Below, piece after piece: positions 1 through 7,634 of a stretch of DNA of 10,934 nucleotides. Location of the stretch: contig JAGQQT010000095.1 of assembly GCA_020426065.1 (NCBI GenBank), forward strand, positions 1-10,934, in the 5' to 3' direction. Position numbers and translations under genes: made by a program. Numbering within the stretch: the stretch's first letter is position 1; every line of letters starts with the position of its first letter. The notes below the pieces were generated by a model. That model had not been told where the DNA came from and did no database searches. It saw nothing but the letters and a program-made list of their open reading frames with translations. This DNA is from Planctomycetaceae bacterium (GTDB lineage Bacteria > Planctomycetota > Planctomycetia > Planctomycetales > Planctomycetaceae).

Positions 1-511
1 CAATCCGATACGGGGCCCCCTCCGGAACGGGCGTGGTGTTTCGCCAGACCAGGACCGCTCCGGTTGTTTTCATCCGTTCAATGAGCAGTCTCAGATTTTT
101 TTCATAGTCTTCAACGGGAACCTGATGTTGCCCCCCTTCCGGCTCACTCCGCTTTCCTTCCTGAGTCAGATAGACCAGGTCATGCAGACCGAAATTGAAG
201 TGAATCAGATCCCACTTGGTGTCTCCCAGCCAGCTGTCGATATTCTGCACACCGCGGGTTGTGGGGCCACCATTGACGGGAATGCGATGCACATTGACTT
301 TCCCCATCAGGATTTCCCGCAAGGGGGGCGTGTAGCCAATCGAAATGGAATCGCCAATGATCAGGACCCGTGGCAAGGCCGGATCTTCCACCACTTCAGC
401 AAAGGCTGCACTCTGCTTAGGCTTGGTGATGTACTCCTGAGCGACTGCTGGTTGCAGCAATCCACTCCAGATAACCAGGAAAACGAAACTGGAAATGGAC
501 CGAACAGTCAT
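1..511 (-). CDS. SGNH/GDSL-type hydrolase, exported, 3' end cut by window edge
   Basis: The minus-strand frame is open from an ATG at 511 to base 1, giving 170 residues with no stop. Seen: a signal peptide at residues 1-25 (basic start, hydrophobic core [11 protein letters not shown], likely cleavage after AVA-Q), then block I GDSISIGY at 53-60 with the presumed nucleophile Ser55. Gly-rich NGG at 80-82 fits block II. FNFGLHD at 105-111 fits block III, with His110 where classical SGNH enzymes have Asn. The catalytic Asp/His block V would lie beyond the edge. The start has a GAGGAA Shine-Dalgarno four bases upstream (516-521). Known: SGNH enzymes are serine esterases or lipases acting on acyl, acetyl or carbohydrate esters; GLHD variants are, as I recall, frequent in Planctomycetes and Bacteroidetes. 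Inferred: an exported esterase of unknown substrate. It starts 29 nt after the stop of the hybrid kinase gene, so the two are probably co-transcribed. A non-enzymatic SGNH-fold protein cannot be excluded from the fragment. Confidence 0.85.
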   Translation of the reverse strand, partial: MTVRSISSFVFLVIWSGLLQPAVAQEYITKPKQSAAFAEVVEDPALPRVLIIGDSISIGYTPPLREILMGKVNVHRIPVNGGPTTRGVQNIDSWLGDTKWDLIHFNFGLHDLVYLTQEGKRSEPEGGQHQVPVEDYEKNLRLLIERMKTTGAVLVWRNTTPVPEGAPYRI

Positions 512-540
512 GGCGTTCCTCACAGGTCAGAGGGTGATCT

Positions 541-2193
541 TCAGGATGCTCCCACAGGAATATCGTTGAGAATATCATGCAACCGATCAATATCAACCGG
601 TTTGACCAGATGATGATTGATTCCAGCCGCCATGGATTTCTGCTGATCCTTGTCATCTCCCCAGCCTGTCACAGCTACCAGAACCAGATCACGGTTGGCC
701 GGATCCTGCCGCAATGTGCGGGCCAACTGATATCCATCCATCCCGGGCATACCAATATCCAGCAGAATCACATCAGGGTGATAGACCTTGGCCAGCGCCA
801 GAGCATCCACTCCACTGTGGCAGACTTGTGTGTCGAAATCGGAAAAACTGAGCAGGCTGGCAAGTGTTTCTGAGGCATCGACATTGTCATCAACAATCAG
901 CACCCGCATCGGTTCATTATCATCAGTATTTTCCACGCTGGTGGAGTCCTGGCTGGATGCTGGGGAATTGCCTATTGGAGCAGACGCTGGTGGCAGCACA
1001 AAACCGGACTGGGAATCGGACTCGGGATTGAATGGCTTGACGCTCTTCGCTTGCAGCGAGGGTAATCGCAACTCAAACTGCGTCCCATGATCACGTCCTT
1101 CACTGGATACGGTCAACTGCCCATCATGCATGAGGGCAAACTGACGGGCGATCGGCAGACCCAGACCCAGGCCGCCCGAATCCCGCTTGGAAGCCGAATC
1201 CGAACGGGTAAACAACTCAAAGATCCGGGGCTGCATCTCCTCAGAGATGCCTATTCCGTTATCGACCACGCGCAGGATCGCGGACTGATCTCTCTGATCG
1301 AGGATGACCTGAATTCTCCCTTCGCGGGGGGTGTACTTGGCTGCATTTGTCAGCAGATTCGTCACGATCTGGGTCAGACGATTCCGGTCACCATTCACAA
1401 TAACAGGTTTGGCAGGCAGCAGCACCTGCACGTGATGCTTCCGTTCTTCCAGCAGACATTTGGCCTGACAGAGCGAGTGATCAACCAGTTCCCGAAGGTC
1501 GACGGGACTGCAAACCAGACGCATCTTTCCATGGACGAAGCGGGAAACATCCAGCAGATCATCCACAATAGCCACCAGTTGATCCATCTGCCGCGTCATG
1601 GTGCACAACAGATTCTGCTGTTCATCGGGAGTTTCCGGATTCATTTTCAGCAGTTGAATTCCGTTTCGTAAGGGAGCCAGGGGATTTCTCAGTTCATGGG
1701 ACAGGATCGCCATGAATTCATCCTTCTGACGTCCGGCAACTTTCAGTTCTGCCGTCAGAACTTCAATGCGTGCAATTTGCCGCAGACGATCTGCATTCTG
1801 ACGGGACATGCTGTGAAACAGCCAGATAGTGGCCGCACCGACCACACCATAAATTCCCAGTGCGATCAGATCTCCAACACTCCGGGTGATGGCCGTATCT
1901 GATGTGGGAATGATGTAAATTCCCGCCGCAATGATTCCCATGATCAGGGATGCGATGGCTGGTCCCGTCCCGGCAATAAACGCCGTCATCAGGACCGAAA
2001 GCAGATATGTCCCAAATGGGACCCTGTCTCCAATCCATGGTTCCAGTTCCATCCGCAGGATGGTTGCAAAGACTGTGCAAAAGACTGCTACGCTGTAACG
2101 CAGAATCCGTTCTTTGGTCGCCAAACTGAGACTGACCGGCGCCTGATTCATAAAGAGCATCCTTGCCTGAACAATGTTCTGGAAGGGAGACAT
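541..2193 (-). CDS. Hybrid sensor histidine kinase with DUF4118-like membrane domain and C-terminal receiver
   Basis: 550 residues. Seen in order: four hydrophobic segments with very short loops at about 30-48, 58-76, 79-96 and 107-126, resembling the KdpD-type DUF4118 module; a short coiled linker (130-155); HisKA with SHELRNPLAPL and phosphoacceptor His166; HATPase_c with N box NLLTNAAKY (279-287), G1 DNGIG (311-315), F box RIFELF (323-328) and G2 GGLGLGL (340-346); a Ser/Pro/Asp-rich linker (380-428); and a receiver with acidic pair Asp435/Asp436, phosphoacceptor Asp479, Thr509 and Lys531. All key residues are present, so kinase and receiver should be active. Inferred: a membrane sensor that autophosphorylates and passes phosphate to its own receiver. 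No Hpt domain or separate DNA-binding regulator is visible. The ATG at 2193 has AAGG nine bases upstream; an in-frame ATG at 2151 has AAGGA eight bases upstream and is equally plausible, leaving the membrane helices intact. The signal sensed is unknown. Confidence 0.93.
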   Translation of the reverse strand: MSPFQNIVQARMLFMNQAPVSLSLATKERILRYSVAVFCTVFATILRMELEPWIGDRVPFGTYLLSVLMTAFIAGTGPAIASLIMGIIAAGIYIIPTSDTAITRSVGDLIALGIYGVVGAATIWLFHSMSRQNADRLRQIARIEVLTAELKVAGRQKDEFMAILSHELRNPLAPLRNGIQLLKMNPETPDEQQNLLCTMTRQMDQLVAIVDDLLDVSRFVHGKMRLVCSPVDLRELVDHSLCQAKCLLEERKHHVQVLLPAKPVIVNGDRNRLTQIVTNLLTNAAKYTPREGRIQVILDQRDQSAILRVVDNGIGISEEMQPRIFELFTRSDSASKRDSGGLGLGLPIARQFALMHDGQLTVSSEGRDHGTQFELRLPSLQAKSVKPFNPESDSQSGFVLPPASAPIGNSPASSQDSTSVENTDDNEPMRVLIVDDNVDASETLASLLSFSDFDTQVCHSGVDALALAKVYHPDVILLDIGMPGMDGYQLARTLRQDPANRDLVLVAVTGWGDDKDQQKSMAAGINHHLVKPVDIDRLHDILNDIPVGAS

Positions 2194-2224
2194 TTTATCA
2201 TGCCTTGATGGCTTCTCAAGTCAA
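2192..2224 (-). promoter_or_regulatory. Possible promoter for the hybrid kinase gene
   Basis: On the minus strand TTGACT (2219-2224) matches five of six bases of a sigma-70 -35 box. Downstream, TG-A-TAAAAT (2192-2200) resembles an extended -10. The spacing to that -10 is 21 nt, longer than ideal, so the extended -10 would have to carry most of the activity. If used, transcription would begin inside the longest kinase frame and favour the ATG at 2151 as start. Planctomycete promoters are poorly characterised, so this is weak. Confidence 0.25.
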
Positions 2225-2264
2225 CCCGGCCCATATGGACTCCCGTATACGGTGCACTTGATCT

Positions 2265-3002
2265 TCACAATTCACGGAGCATCCCGCGAGCCCGTTTTCT
2301 CCAGGCTGAATTTTTGCGGGCAATTGACTGAGGCCCCGCTTCCAGATCCATCAGTAATGACCGCAAAGTCTCAGCCGCCTGGAGGGAATCTCCGTTGTAC
2401 TGCAAACAGACCGCCAGACGATACAAGCCCTCCGGCTGACGCCAGCGACTCACATGTCTTTGAAAGTGAGTCAGTGCAGCAGCATATTCGCCCAACTCCA
2501 TCAGGGCGCGTCCCCGGGCCAGAGACACATCCCCAAATTTATAGTCGGGATCCTGTTCCAGAATGAAGTTGTAGCAATCCAGTGCTTCCTGCCACTGTTT
2601 CTGCTTTTCGAGACATTCCGACAATCCCCACCAGGCAGGCAGATTCTTTTCATCCCGTTCAATTGCCTTCCGAAATGAATCCTCCGCTCCGGAAATATTC
2701 CTTCGCTGCAACTGGGCTTCCCCCAGCTGGACCCACTGATAGGAATTCCCAATCTGTTCCGCTGCAATTTCGAGTCGGCGGAGATCCTGTCGGCTGATCC
2801 GCTTCCCGGTCATTCCGTTGGCAGAGTGGCTGGCTCTGGGCAGGAAGCGGGCAAAAAAGTAGGCCACTGCTCCCAGCGGCGGCAACAGCAGCATGACCAG
2901 AACCCAGATTCCTTTTTCCGCTTCGTGACGCATACAATCAATCAACATCGCCACGGTGATCACCGCTGAGGCCAGATACAGAAACCAGCTGATCCAAAGC
3001 AT
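2265..3002 (-). CDS. Membrane-anchored TPR protein with PLDc_N-like N-terminus
   Basis: About 245 residues from the ATG at 3002; a GTG immediately before it (3005) could also serve, and AAGAAGAA upstream is a modest ribosome site for either. Seen: two hydrophobic helices at about 3-23 and 32-53, the second with LPPLGAVAYFFARF, resembling the phospholipase-D-nuclease N-terminal hairpin (PLDc_N). A short basic linker follows, then helical repeats from about 85 to 225 that fit tetratricopeptide spacing (segments around WVQLGEAQLQ, AWWGLSECLEKQKQWQEALDC, ARGRALMELGEYAAALTHF and GLYRLAVCLQYNGDSLQAA). The C-terminus is basic. Known: TPR domains bind proteins; PLDc_N hairpins occur as membrane anchors in many bacterial proteins without phospholipase activity. 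Inferred: an inner-membrane scaffold facing the cytoplasm. It begins about ten bases after the stop of the preceding unknown gene, so the two are probably co-transcribed. The specific role is unknown. Confidence 0.85.
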   Translation of the reverse strand: MLWISWFLYLASAVITVAMLIDCMRHEAEKGIWVLVMLLLPPLGAVAYFFARFLPRASHSANGMTGKRISRQDLRRLEIAAEQIGNSYQWVQLGEAQLQRRNISGAEDSFRKAIERDEKNLPAWWGLSECLEKQKQWQEALDCYNFILEQDPDYKFGDVSLARGRALMELGEYAAALTHFQRHVSRWRQPEGLYRLAVCLQYNGDSLQAAETLRSLLMDLEAGPQSIARKNSAWRKRARGMLREL

Positions 3003-3014
3003 CACGTTCTTCTT

Positions 3015-3968
3015 TCAGCCTCGGGCATCCTTCAGGGTCTGCTTCATTAACAGGACCATCTCAATGGCCTGGAACTGCATGGCAATCGGCTGTGCGTCTG
3101 GTTTCTTGACCGCTTCACTGCAGAAGTCAACAAAGCGTTCCGGAGTCCAGTTGCCACCAGCATGAATCTTCCATTCATCCGAATCTGCAGCGAGATCTGC
3201 CATCAGATCATGTACAGGATGATGACCGGTCTGTCGGCACCAGTATTTGGAATTCCACGCATCTCCTTCCCGTCGATGCATGATCTGATGCCAGTAGTCC
3301 CCCGCTCGATGCCGCCCCTGATGTTCGGCGGATTGAGCGTAGGTGTGGGAACGATCCAGATCGTCATACCACTGATAAAGTCCCGCACAAACCGCATCGG
3401 CATCTGCCCGATGCTGCGGAAATCTGGCGGGAATCTGACTGCAGATCTGCTTCAAACGATTGCGGATTTCACTTGTGCAGCGTGACTGCGTCGGCTGCAG
3501 AACTGGCAACGGCTCATTCGCACAAAATTCGATTTCATTGGCCTTACTGTTTCCGACCGGCAACCATTTTCGCACCAGTTGCTCCAGCACAGGATCCTGA
3601 CCAGACTGCTGCATCTGCTGCCAGAGTTTCACCGAGGCCAGCACAATTCCCTGTTCATGTAACGGGAACCACAAGCCTGACCAGCTTTCCAACTGATCGA
3701 AAGCGAAATGTGAGAAGGAACGATCGCGAAGTGGAATCCAGCAGAACGACTCATGATCATCACGCGCCCGCAGTTCTTCAATCTTCTGCTCCAGTTCCTG
3801 CAGATTCGCATTCGTGAGGGGAGCGGAGGACAGCGCGGCCCACGGAGTTGTGGCCTGCGCCGCCAACTTGACCAGCCCGGTCAGCTCGGGAGTGCCGGCA
3901 ATCGGGACGGGTTTCAATCGGGACGGATCCGCCCCGGTAACGACAACTGAAATCAGAGAGCAGTGCAT
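3015..3968 (-). CDS. Conserved planctomycete-type protein of unknown function with WHQIMHRRE motif
   Basis: 317 residues from the ATG at 3968, chosen because AAGG lies six bases upstream. An earlier in-frame ATG pair at 4010/4007 adds 14 residues but has only a weak ribosome site. No signal peptide or membrane helix is evident. Numbering from 3968: an N-terminal segment with a helix rich in Glu and Arg (about 55-70), a middle region with SFSHFAFDQLESWSGLWF (about 84-101) where substrate or partner binding might sit, and a C-terminal domain from about 187. That domain holds the run DADAVCAGLYQWYDDLDRSH (189-208) followed by GDYWHQIMHRREGDAWNSKY (223-242). Histidines at 208, 216, 220, 227, 231, 249, 250 and 253 are clustered. 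I recall GDYWHAIMHRRE-like stretches in planctomycete hypothetical proteins, but know no assigned function. Ligand or metal binding by the His/Glu cluster is only a guess. It precedes and probably shares a transcript with the TPR gene, and follows the HAD gene after about 94 nt (52 nt from the earlier ATG). Confidence 0.8.
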   Translation of the reverse strand: MHCSLISVVVTGADPSRLKPVPIAGTPELTGLVKLAAQATTPWAALSSAPLTNANLQELEQKIEELRARDDHESFCWIPLRDRSFSHFAFDQLESWSGLWFPLHEQGIVLASVKLWQQMQQSGQDPVLEQLVRKWLPVGNSKANEIEFCANEPLPVLQPTQSRCTSEIRNRLKQICSQIPARFPQHRADADAVCAGLYQWYDDLDRSHTYAQSAEHQGRHRAGDYWHQIMHRREGDAWNSKYWCRQTGHHPVHDLMADLAADSDEWKIHAGGNWTPERFVDFCSEAVKKPDAQPIAMQFQAIEMVLLMKQTLKDARG

Positions 3969-4062
3969 GAGTGACCTTGAGTGGATGATGTTCATTGATC
4001 TGAACATCATATCTCAATTCTCAGCAGGGAAAAACCCGCCCGCACTGAACCGGCATGATTCC

Positions 4063-4725
4063 TTAACCCAGCAATGCCTGCAGGTAAGGATCTGCCAGAG
4101 ATTCAGCAACGAAACAGGCCGGGGAAAAATCATGTTTGCAGCTGAACTCATGCGGGACTGCCACAATATGTGTGCCTGCAGCGGCCGCCGCTTTCGTTCC
4201 ATTCTCGCTATCCTCCAGCACCAGCACCTGGGGAGCGGGGATGTTCAGCCTGCTGGTCGCCTTCTGGTAAATCTCCGGATGCGGTTTTCCCTGAATGACA
4301 TCCTCGGAGGTCAAAGTAAAATGAAACCGATCCAGCAGATCAAAGTGATCCAGAATCGACTGGAGGTAGGATCGACCTGATGAAGTTGCCACCGCTTTCG
4401 GAAGTTTGTGGTGCTCGATCCGGTCCAGCAGTTCAAACAGTCCAGGCATCGGTTCGATTTTTTCAAAGAGCATGCTCAAAAACAGTTCATCCGATTCGGC
4501 CTGCAACTCCTCAATGGTTTCCGGGAGCCCGCACATCGAGATCATTTCCTGAAACGCCTCATGAGCACGGCGTCCCATCATGCGGTCAATGACCGGTTGA
4601 TAATCCGAAATTCCCCGGCGACGGAGCAGTTCTTTTCCGGTTTCGTTGTAAATCATTTCCGTGTTGAACATCAAACCGTCCAGATCGAACACGACGGCGG
4701 CAATCTTTGTATTCATACAGTTCAT
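4063..4725 (-). CDS. HAD-superfamily phosphatase, beta-phosphoglucomutase-like (subfamily IA)
   Basis: 220 residues, the usual length for this group. Seen: motif I FDLDGLMFNTE with nucleophile Asp14 and acid/base Asp16; a helical C1 cap between about 20 and 90; motif II ATSSGR with Ser115 or Thr114; motif III Lys147 in GKPHPE; motif IV VLEDSENG with Glu171 and Asp172 for Mg2+. All catalytic positions are intact. Known: such enzymes are cytosolic Mg2+-dependent phosphatases or mutases acting on small sugar or nucleotide phosphates; sequence alone does not set the substrate, and symbols such as gph, pgmB or yniC would be over-calling. The ATG at 4725 forms an ATGA overlap with the stop of the pseudouridine synthase gene, and GAGGA lies just upstream. 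A second ATG at 4716, better spaced from the same ribosome site, would shorten it by three residues. Translation is probably coupled to the upstream gene. Confidence 0.93.
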   Translation of the reverse strand: MNCMNTKIAAVVFDLDGLMFNTEMIYNETGKELLRRRGISDYQPVIDRMMGRRAHEAFQEMISMCGLPETIEELQAESDELFLSMLFEKIEPMPGLFELLDRIEHHKLPKAVATSSGRSYLQSILDHFDLLDRFHFTLTSEDVIQGKPHPEIYQKATSRLNIPAPQVLVLEDSENGTKAAAAAGTHIVAVPHEFSCKHDFSPACFVAESLADPYLQALLG

Positions 4726-5507
4726 TCTTCCTCGATGGATTGCAGCAGAGTCCTTGCATCCGCAGGCCAGGTTTCCGGCAATGGAGCGGAGATGGTCATT
4801 TCGTCATAACGGACCGGATGAAACAGTTTCAGTTTCCAGGCATGCAATCCAATGTTTGTCGTATAATCCTCAGTGAGGGGCGTTCCATCGAGATTCGTGC
4901 GGGCTCCGTATAGCTGATCCCCGACAATGGGACAGCCTCGAGAGGCAAACTGAAGACGAATCTGATGCATTCTCCCGGTGAGCGGGTTCACTTCAACCAG
5001 TGTGGACTTTCCTGCAGCTCCCAGCACACGGTACTTCAACTCCGACAGTTTGGCTTCTGCCGTTTCATGGGTCGAAAGTTCAGCCCGGGCCTGATCGGGG
5101 ATTTTGCGAATAAAATCGCGGAGAACCCCTTCCTCTTTTTCGGGACGATGTTCCAGCAGTGCCAGGTAGGTCTTGGTGACCTTGCGTTCCCGAAACTGTT
5201 CGGCCAGACGAGCAGCCCCTTTCGAGTTTCGGGAAAACACAACCACGCCAGTAACCGGTCGGTCCAGCCGATGCACGACACCCAGGTAAACATTGCCCGG
5301 TTTGTCGTACTTCTGCTTCAGAAACGCTTTCACATATTCCGGCAGACTGTAAGACCCCTGCGGAGCCCCCTGGCTGAGAACTCCAGCTGGCTTATTGACC
5401 GCTACCAGGGGAGCATCTTCAACCAGCACTTTCAGCCACGCCGCCTCCTGGAATGTCGGCAGCTGATCAATGGAATTCTGCTCGGATTTCCGAGCCCGTT
5501 TGGACAT
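4722..5507 (-). CDS. RluA-family RNA pseudouridine synthase without S4 domain
   Basis: 261 residues from the ATG at 5507, preferred because GGAG lies ten bases upstream; a GTG at 5534 would add nine basic residues but has no ribosome site. Numbering from 5507. Seen: a lysine/arginine-rich start; VAVNKPAGVLSQG at about 35-47, the first conserved motif of the RluA fold; HRLDRPVTG at 79-87 with catalytic Asp82; TKTYLAL at about 111-117; and NPLTGRMHQIRLQFA at 174-188 followed by GCPIVGDQLYG. No N-terminal S4 domain is present, as in RluA and TruC and unlike RluC/RluD. Known: these enzymes isomerise uridine to pseudouridine in rRNA or tRNA in the cytosol. Which RNA position is modified cannot be read from the sequence, so no symbol is given. 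It follows the hairpin behind the protease gene and leads directly into the HAD gene through a 4-nt ATGA overlap. Confidence 0.93.
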   Translation of the reverse strand: MSKRARKSEQNSIDQLPTFQEAAWLKVLVEDAPLVAVNKPAGVLSQGAPQGSYSLPEYVKAFLKQKYDKPGNVYLGVVHRLDRPVTGVVVFSRNSKGAARLAEQFRERKVTKTYLALLEHRPEKEEGVLRDFIRKIPDQARAELSTHETAEAKLSELKYRVLGAAGKSTLVEVNPLTGRMHQIRLQFASRGCPIVGDQLYGARTNLDGTPLTEDYTTNIGLHAWKLKLFHPVRYDEMTISAPLPETWPADARTLLQSIEEE

Positions 5508-5570
5508 GCCGTTCTTGCTCCGCTTTGATCGCACCTGTTGGGCAATGATTATGCTGCCGATGTTCTTGTT

Positions 5571-5602
5571 CCCGGATCAGATTGTGCTCAATCTGATCCG
5601 GG
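5571..5602 (-). terminator. Perfect 13-bp hairpin after the protease gene, probable terminator or attenuator
   Basis: CCCGGATCAGATT (5571-5583) is the exact reverse complement of AATCTGATCCGGG (5590-5602), separated by a 6-nt loop (5584-5589). On the minus strand the stem begins 16 nt after the rseP-like stop codon and ends more than 60 nt before the synthase start. The outer stem is GC-rich, as terminators are, but the bases after it (AACAAGAACA) contain no uridine run. It may therefore be a non-canonical terminator, a 3'-end stabiliser, or a partial attenuator between two units of one transcript. Confidence 0.5.
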
Positions 5603-5618
5603 TTCCATGCAACAACAA

Positions 5619-7634
5619 TCAGAATCCATGCACAAAGATATCCAGGAAGATGACCAGCACCATCAGTCCCAGCACAAAGGCCAGTCCGACATAGGTGGCG
5701 GCAATCATGATGGTTTCGCTCGGTTTTCTGCCCGTGATCCCCTCATACATCAGAAAGACCATGTGACCCCCATCGAGCACGGGAATCGGCAGGAAGTTGA
5801 GCACAGCCAGGTTGATGCTCAGGAATCCCAGGAACATCGAAAGTTCTGCCAGCCCCTGCTGTGAAACTGAATAAGCCACTTTGGCAATTCCGATCGGCCC
5901 ATGCAGTTCCTTGACGGAAAGATGCTGGGTAATCAGGTTTCGCAAGGTGAGATAAATATCCACGGCCGAGTTCCGGACATGGGTGACTCCCATTGAAAGG
6001 GCGGCACCAGCTGAACTGGCTTTCTGCGTGACCGAGAGACGATTCATCAGTATCCCACGGGTGGGCAGGTACCAGGTTTCTGAACGAACAGGTGTTAAAG
6101 TGATCGGTTCGAGTTCCTCTCCATTTCTCAACACCTTCAGACGCACGTTGCGTTCATTGGCCACCTGCATCTGCCAGAAGGCATAGGACCAGTTCCGATT
6201 CGTTTCATCAATGGTAATTACGACAGGTTCGAGGGTGCCGAGAATGTCTGCTTTTTCAGCCCCCTCCGGCATGATCAACTCAATTTGTCGAATCTGGTCA
6301 CCAGCCTGCAATACAGATTGGGCAGGGCTTCCCTCCTCAACACTCAGAACGGTGGGAATGAGATGATATGCCACACCGATTGCCGGAATAGACAGCGGCT
6401 GATTGAGACTGTGAGGCCGTTCGGTCCAGCCCTGTCGATCCAGTGGTTCAATCACGATATCGACGGTTTTGGCCCCCGAGCCTTTCTCCTCACGGCTCAC
6501 GACCACTGTGACCGATTGCCCTGCCCGTTCTGCAAAAAAGTCTGGCAGCGTGAGAGGGTTGAGTTCTTTCCCGACATCGAGTTCTTCAATCTTGACAATC
6601 CGGTCACCCGGCTTCATCCCTGCTTTTTCCGCGGGCGAACCAACCTGAACGGCTTCGATCTGACTGATATCCATTGAAATTCCCAGGGTGCGAAATCCCT
6701 GTGGCGGCACTTTGATATCCAGTTCTTCCGAGGATTTGTCCGCTTTCATCCGGCGCACATGCAGGACAACATCACTGCCTCTTTTCCGGGCCAGCTCTTC
6801 CTGCAACTGGGCGAAGCCATCAATTGTTTCGCCATCAACCTGCTGAATCAGATCACCCGGCTCAAAAGCAGGTTCCGCCTGACTGGCAGCAGTCCCGGCC
6901 AGTGTGACTGAATCCCCTTCTGCCAGAGCTTCTTTCGGAGCCAGATCCAGACCACGCACCGGCTCAACACCAATTTCGCGATGGGTGCCGGTCATTTCCG
7001 GATAAATGCGTGTCGTGAACGCTTCCCCGTCTGTGCGAACGGCCTGCACATCCAGGTATTCGGTTGAGCTTAACGCCACTGCTCGAACAATATCTCCAAA
7101 GGTGCTGATTTCCCTACCATTGATATCAACAATCCGGTCACCTTCCCGCATGCCGGCTTTCCAGGCGGGGCGGCCAGTGGCAACGGTTCCCAGCTGAGCT
7201 GGAGGAACTTCGATTCCCTGGTGAAAGGCAAAGGCGAAAAAGAGCAGCCCGGTGATGATATTCATGATCACGCCGGCCGAAATGATCGCCATCCGCTGCG
7301 GAACGGTTTTCGCCGTGTAAGACCGGGGATCTTCGGCAATTTCCTCGCTGGTCAACTGCGAAGGATCCGCATCATCCTGCCCCAGCATTTTGACGTAACC
7401 GCCAAATGGAATCATGGACAGTGCATATTCGGTTTCGCCCCATTTCCGGGCGATAATGGCATGTCCGAAGCCGATGCTGAACCGTTCCACGTAGACATCG
7501 CACCACTTGGCGACAGCAAAATGGCCTAGCTCATGAAAAAAGATCACCAGTCCCAGGCCGATCGCCACGATACCGATATTCTGCAGATCTGCCAGACTCA
7601 TCGCAAGCAGGCCGGCAGTCATTAAGGTTGCCAC
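5619..7634 (-). CDS. rseP: RseP-type site-2 intramembrane metalloprotease with four PDZ-like modules
   Basis: 671 residues against about 450 for E. coli RseP. Seen: an N-terminal helix with zinc motif HELGH (34-38, catalytic Glu35); [15 protein letters not shown] (71-85), the membrane-reentrant region; a second helix with [14 protein letters not shown] (124-137); PDZ-like cores around [20 protein letters not shown] (154-173), [13 protein letters not shown] (257-269), [20 protein letters not shown] (332-351) and [18 protein letters not shown] (435-452); GPIGIAKVA (579-587); [12 protein letters not shown] (613-624), which supplies the third zinc ligand Asp621; and a last helix at about 645-666. 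Known: RseP enzymes cut transmembrane anti-sigma factors or leftover signal peptides in the inner membrane, with PDZ domains gating substrate entry. Inferred: an active protease with an enlarged periplasmic filter. The GTG at 7634 is chosen because AAGGAG lies eight bases upstream; the ATG at 7622 has no ribosome site. The gene overlaps dxr by 13 nt. No anti-sigma partner is visible. Confidence 0.95.
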   Translation of the reverse strand: MATLMTAGLLAMSLADLQNIGIVAIGLGLVIFFHELGHFAVAKWCDVYVERFSIGFGHAIIARKWGETEYALSMIPFGGYVKMLGQDDADPSQLTSEEIAEDPRSYTAKTVPQRMAIISAGVIMNIITGLLFFAFAFHQGIEVPPAQLGTVATGRPAWKAGMREGDRIVDINGREISTFGDIVRAVALSSTEYLDVQAVRTDGEAFTTRIYPEMTGTHREIGVEPVRGLDLAPKEALAEGDSVTLAGTAASQAEPAFEPGDLIQQVDGETIDGFAQLQEELARKRGSDVVLHVRRMKADKSSEELDIKVPPQGFRTLGISMDISQIEAVQVGSPAEKAGMKPGDRIVKIEELDVGKELNPLTLPDFFAERAGQSVTVVVSREEKGSGAKTVDIVIEPLDRQGWTERPHSLNQPLSIPAIGVAYHLIPTVLSVEEGSPAQSVLQAGDQIRQIELIMPEGAEKADILGTLEPVVITIDETNRNWSYAFWQMQVANERNVRLKVLRNGEELEPITLTPVRSETWYLPTRGILMNRLSVTQKASSAGAALSMGVTHVRNSAVDIYLTLRNLITQHLSVKELHGPIGIAKVAYSVSQQGLAELSMFLGFLSINLAVLNFLPIPVLDGGHMVFLMYEGITGRKPSETIMIAATYVGLAFVLGLMVLVIFLDIFVHGF

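Noticed and set aside
125..613. Plus-strand open frame of 162 codons
   Set aside because: It lies antisense to the SGNH hydrolase, whose signal peptide and GDS motif are clearly real, and it crosses into the kinase gene.
2243..2252. 10-nt palindrome CCGTATACGG between the TPR and kinase genes
   Set aside because: A single short palindrome with no second copy or flanking operator-like pattern is expected by chance.
4021..4042. GGG-AAAAA-CCC hairpin between the HAD gene and the unknown gene
   Set aside because: The stem is only three to four base pairs and the T-run lies in the loop, not after the stem, so it does not support a terminator.
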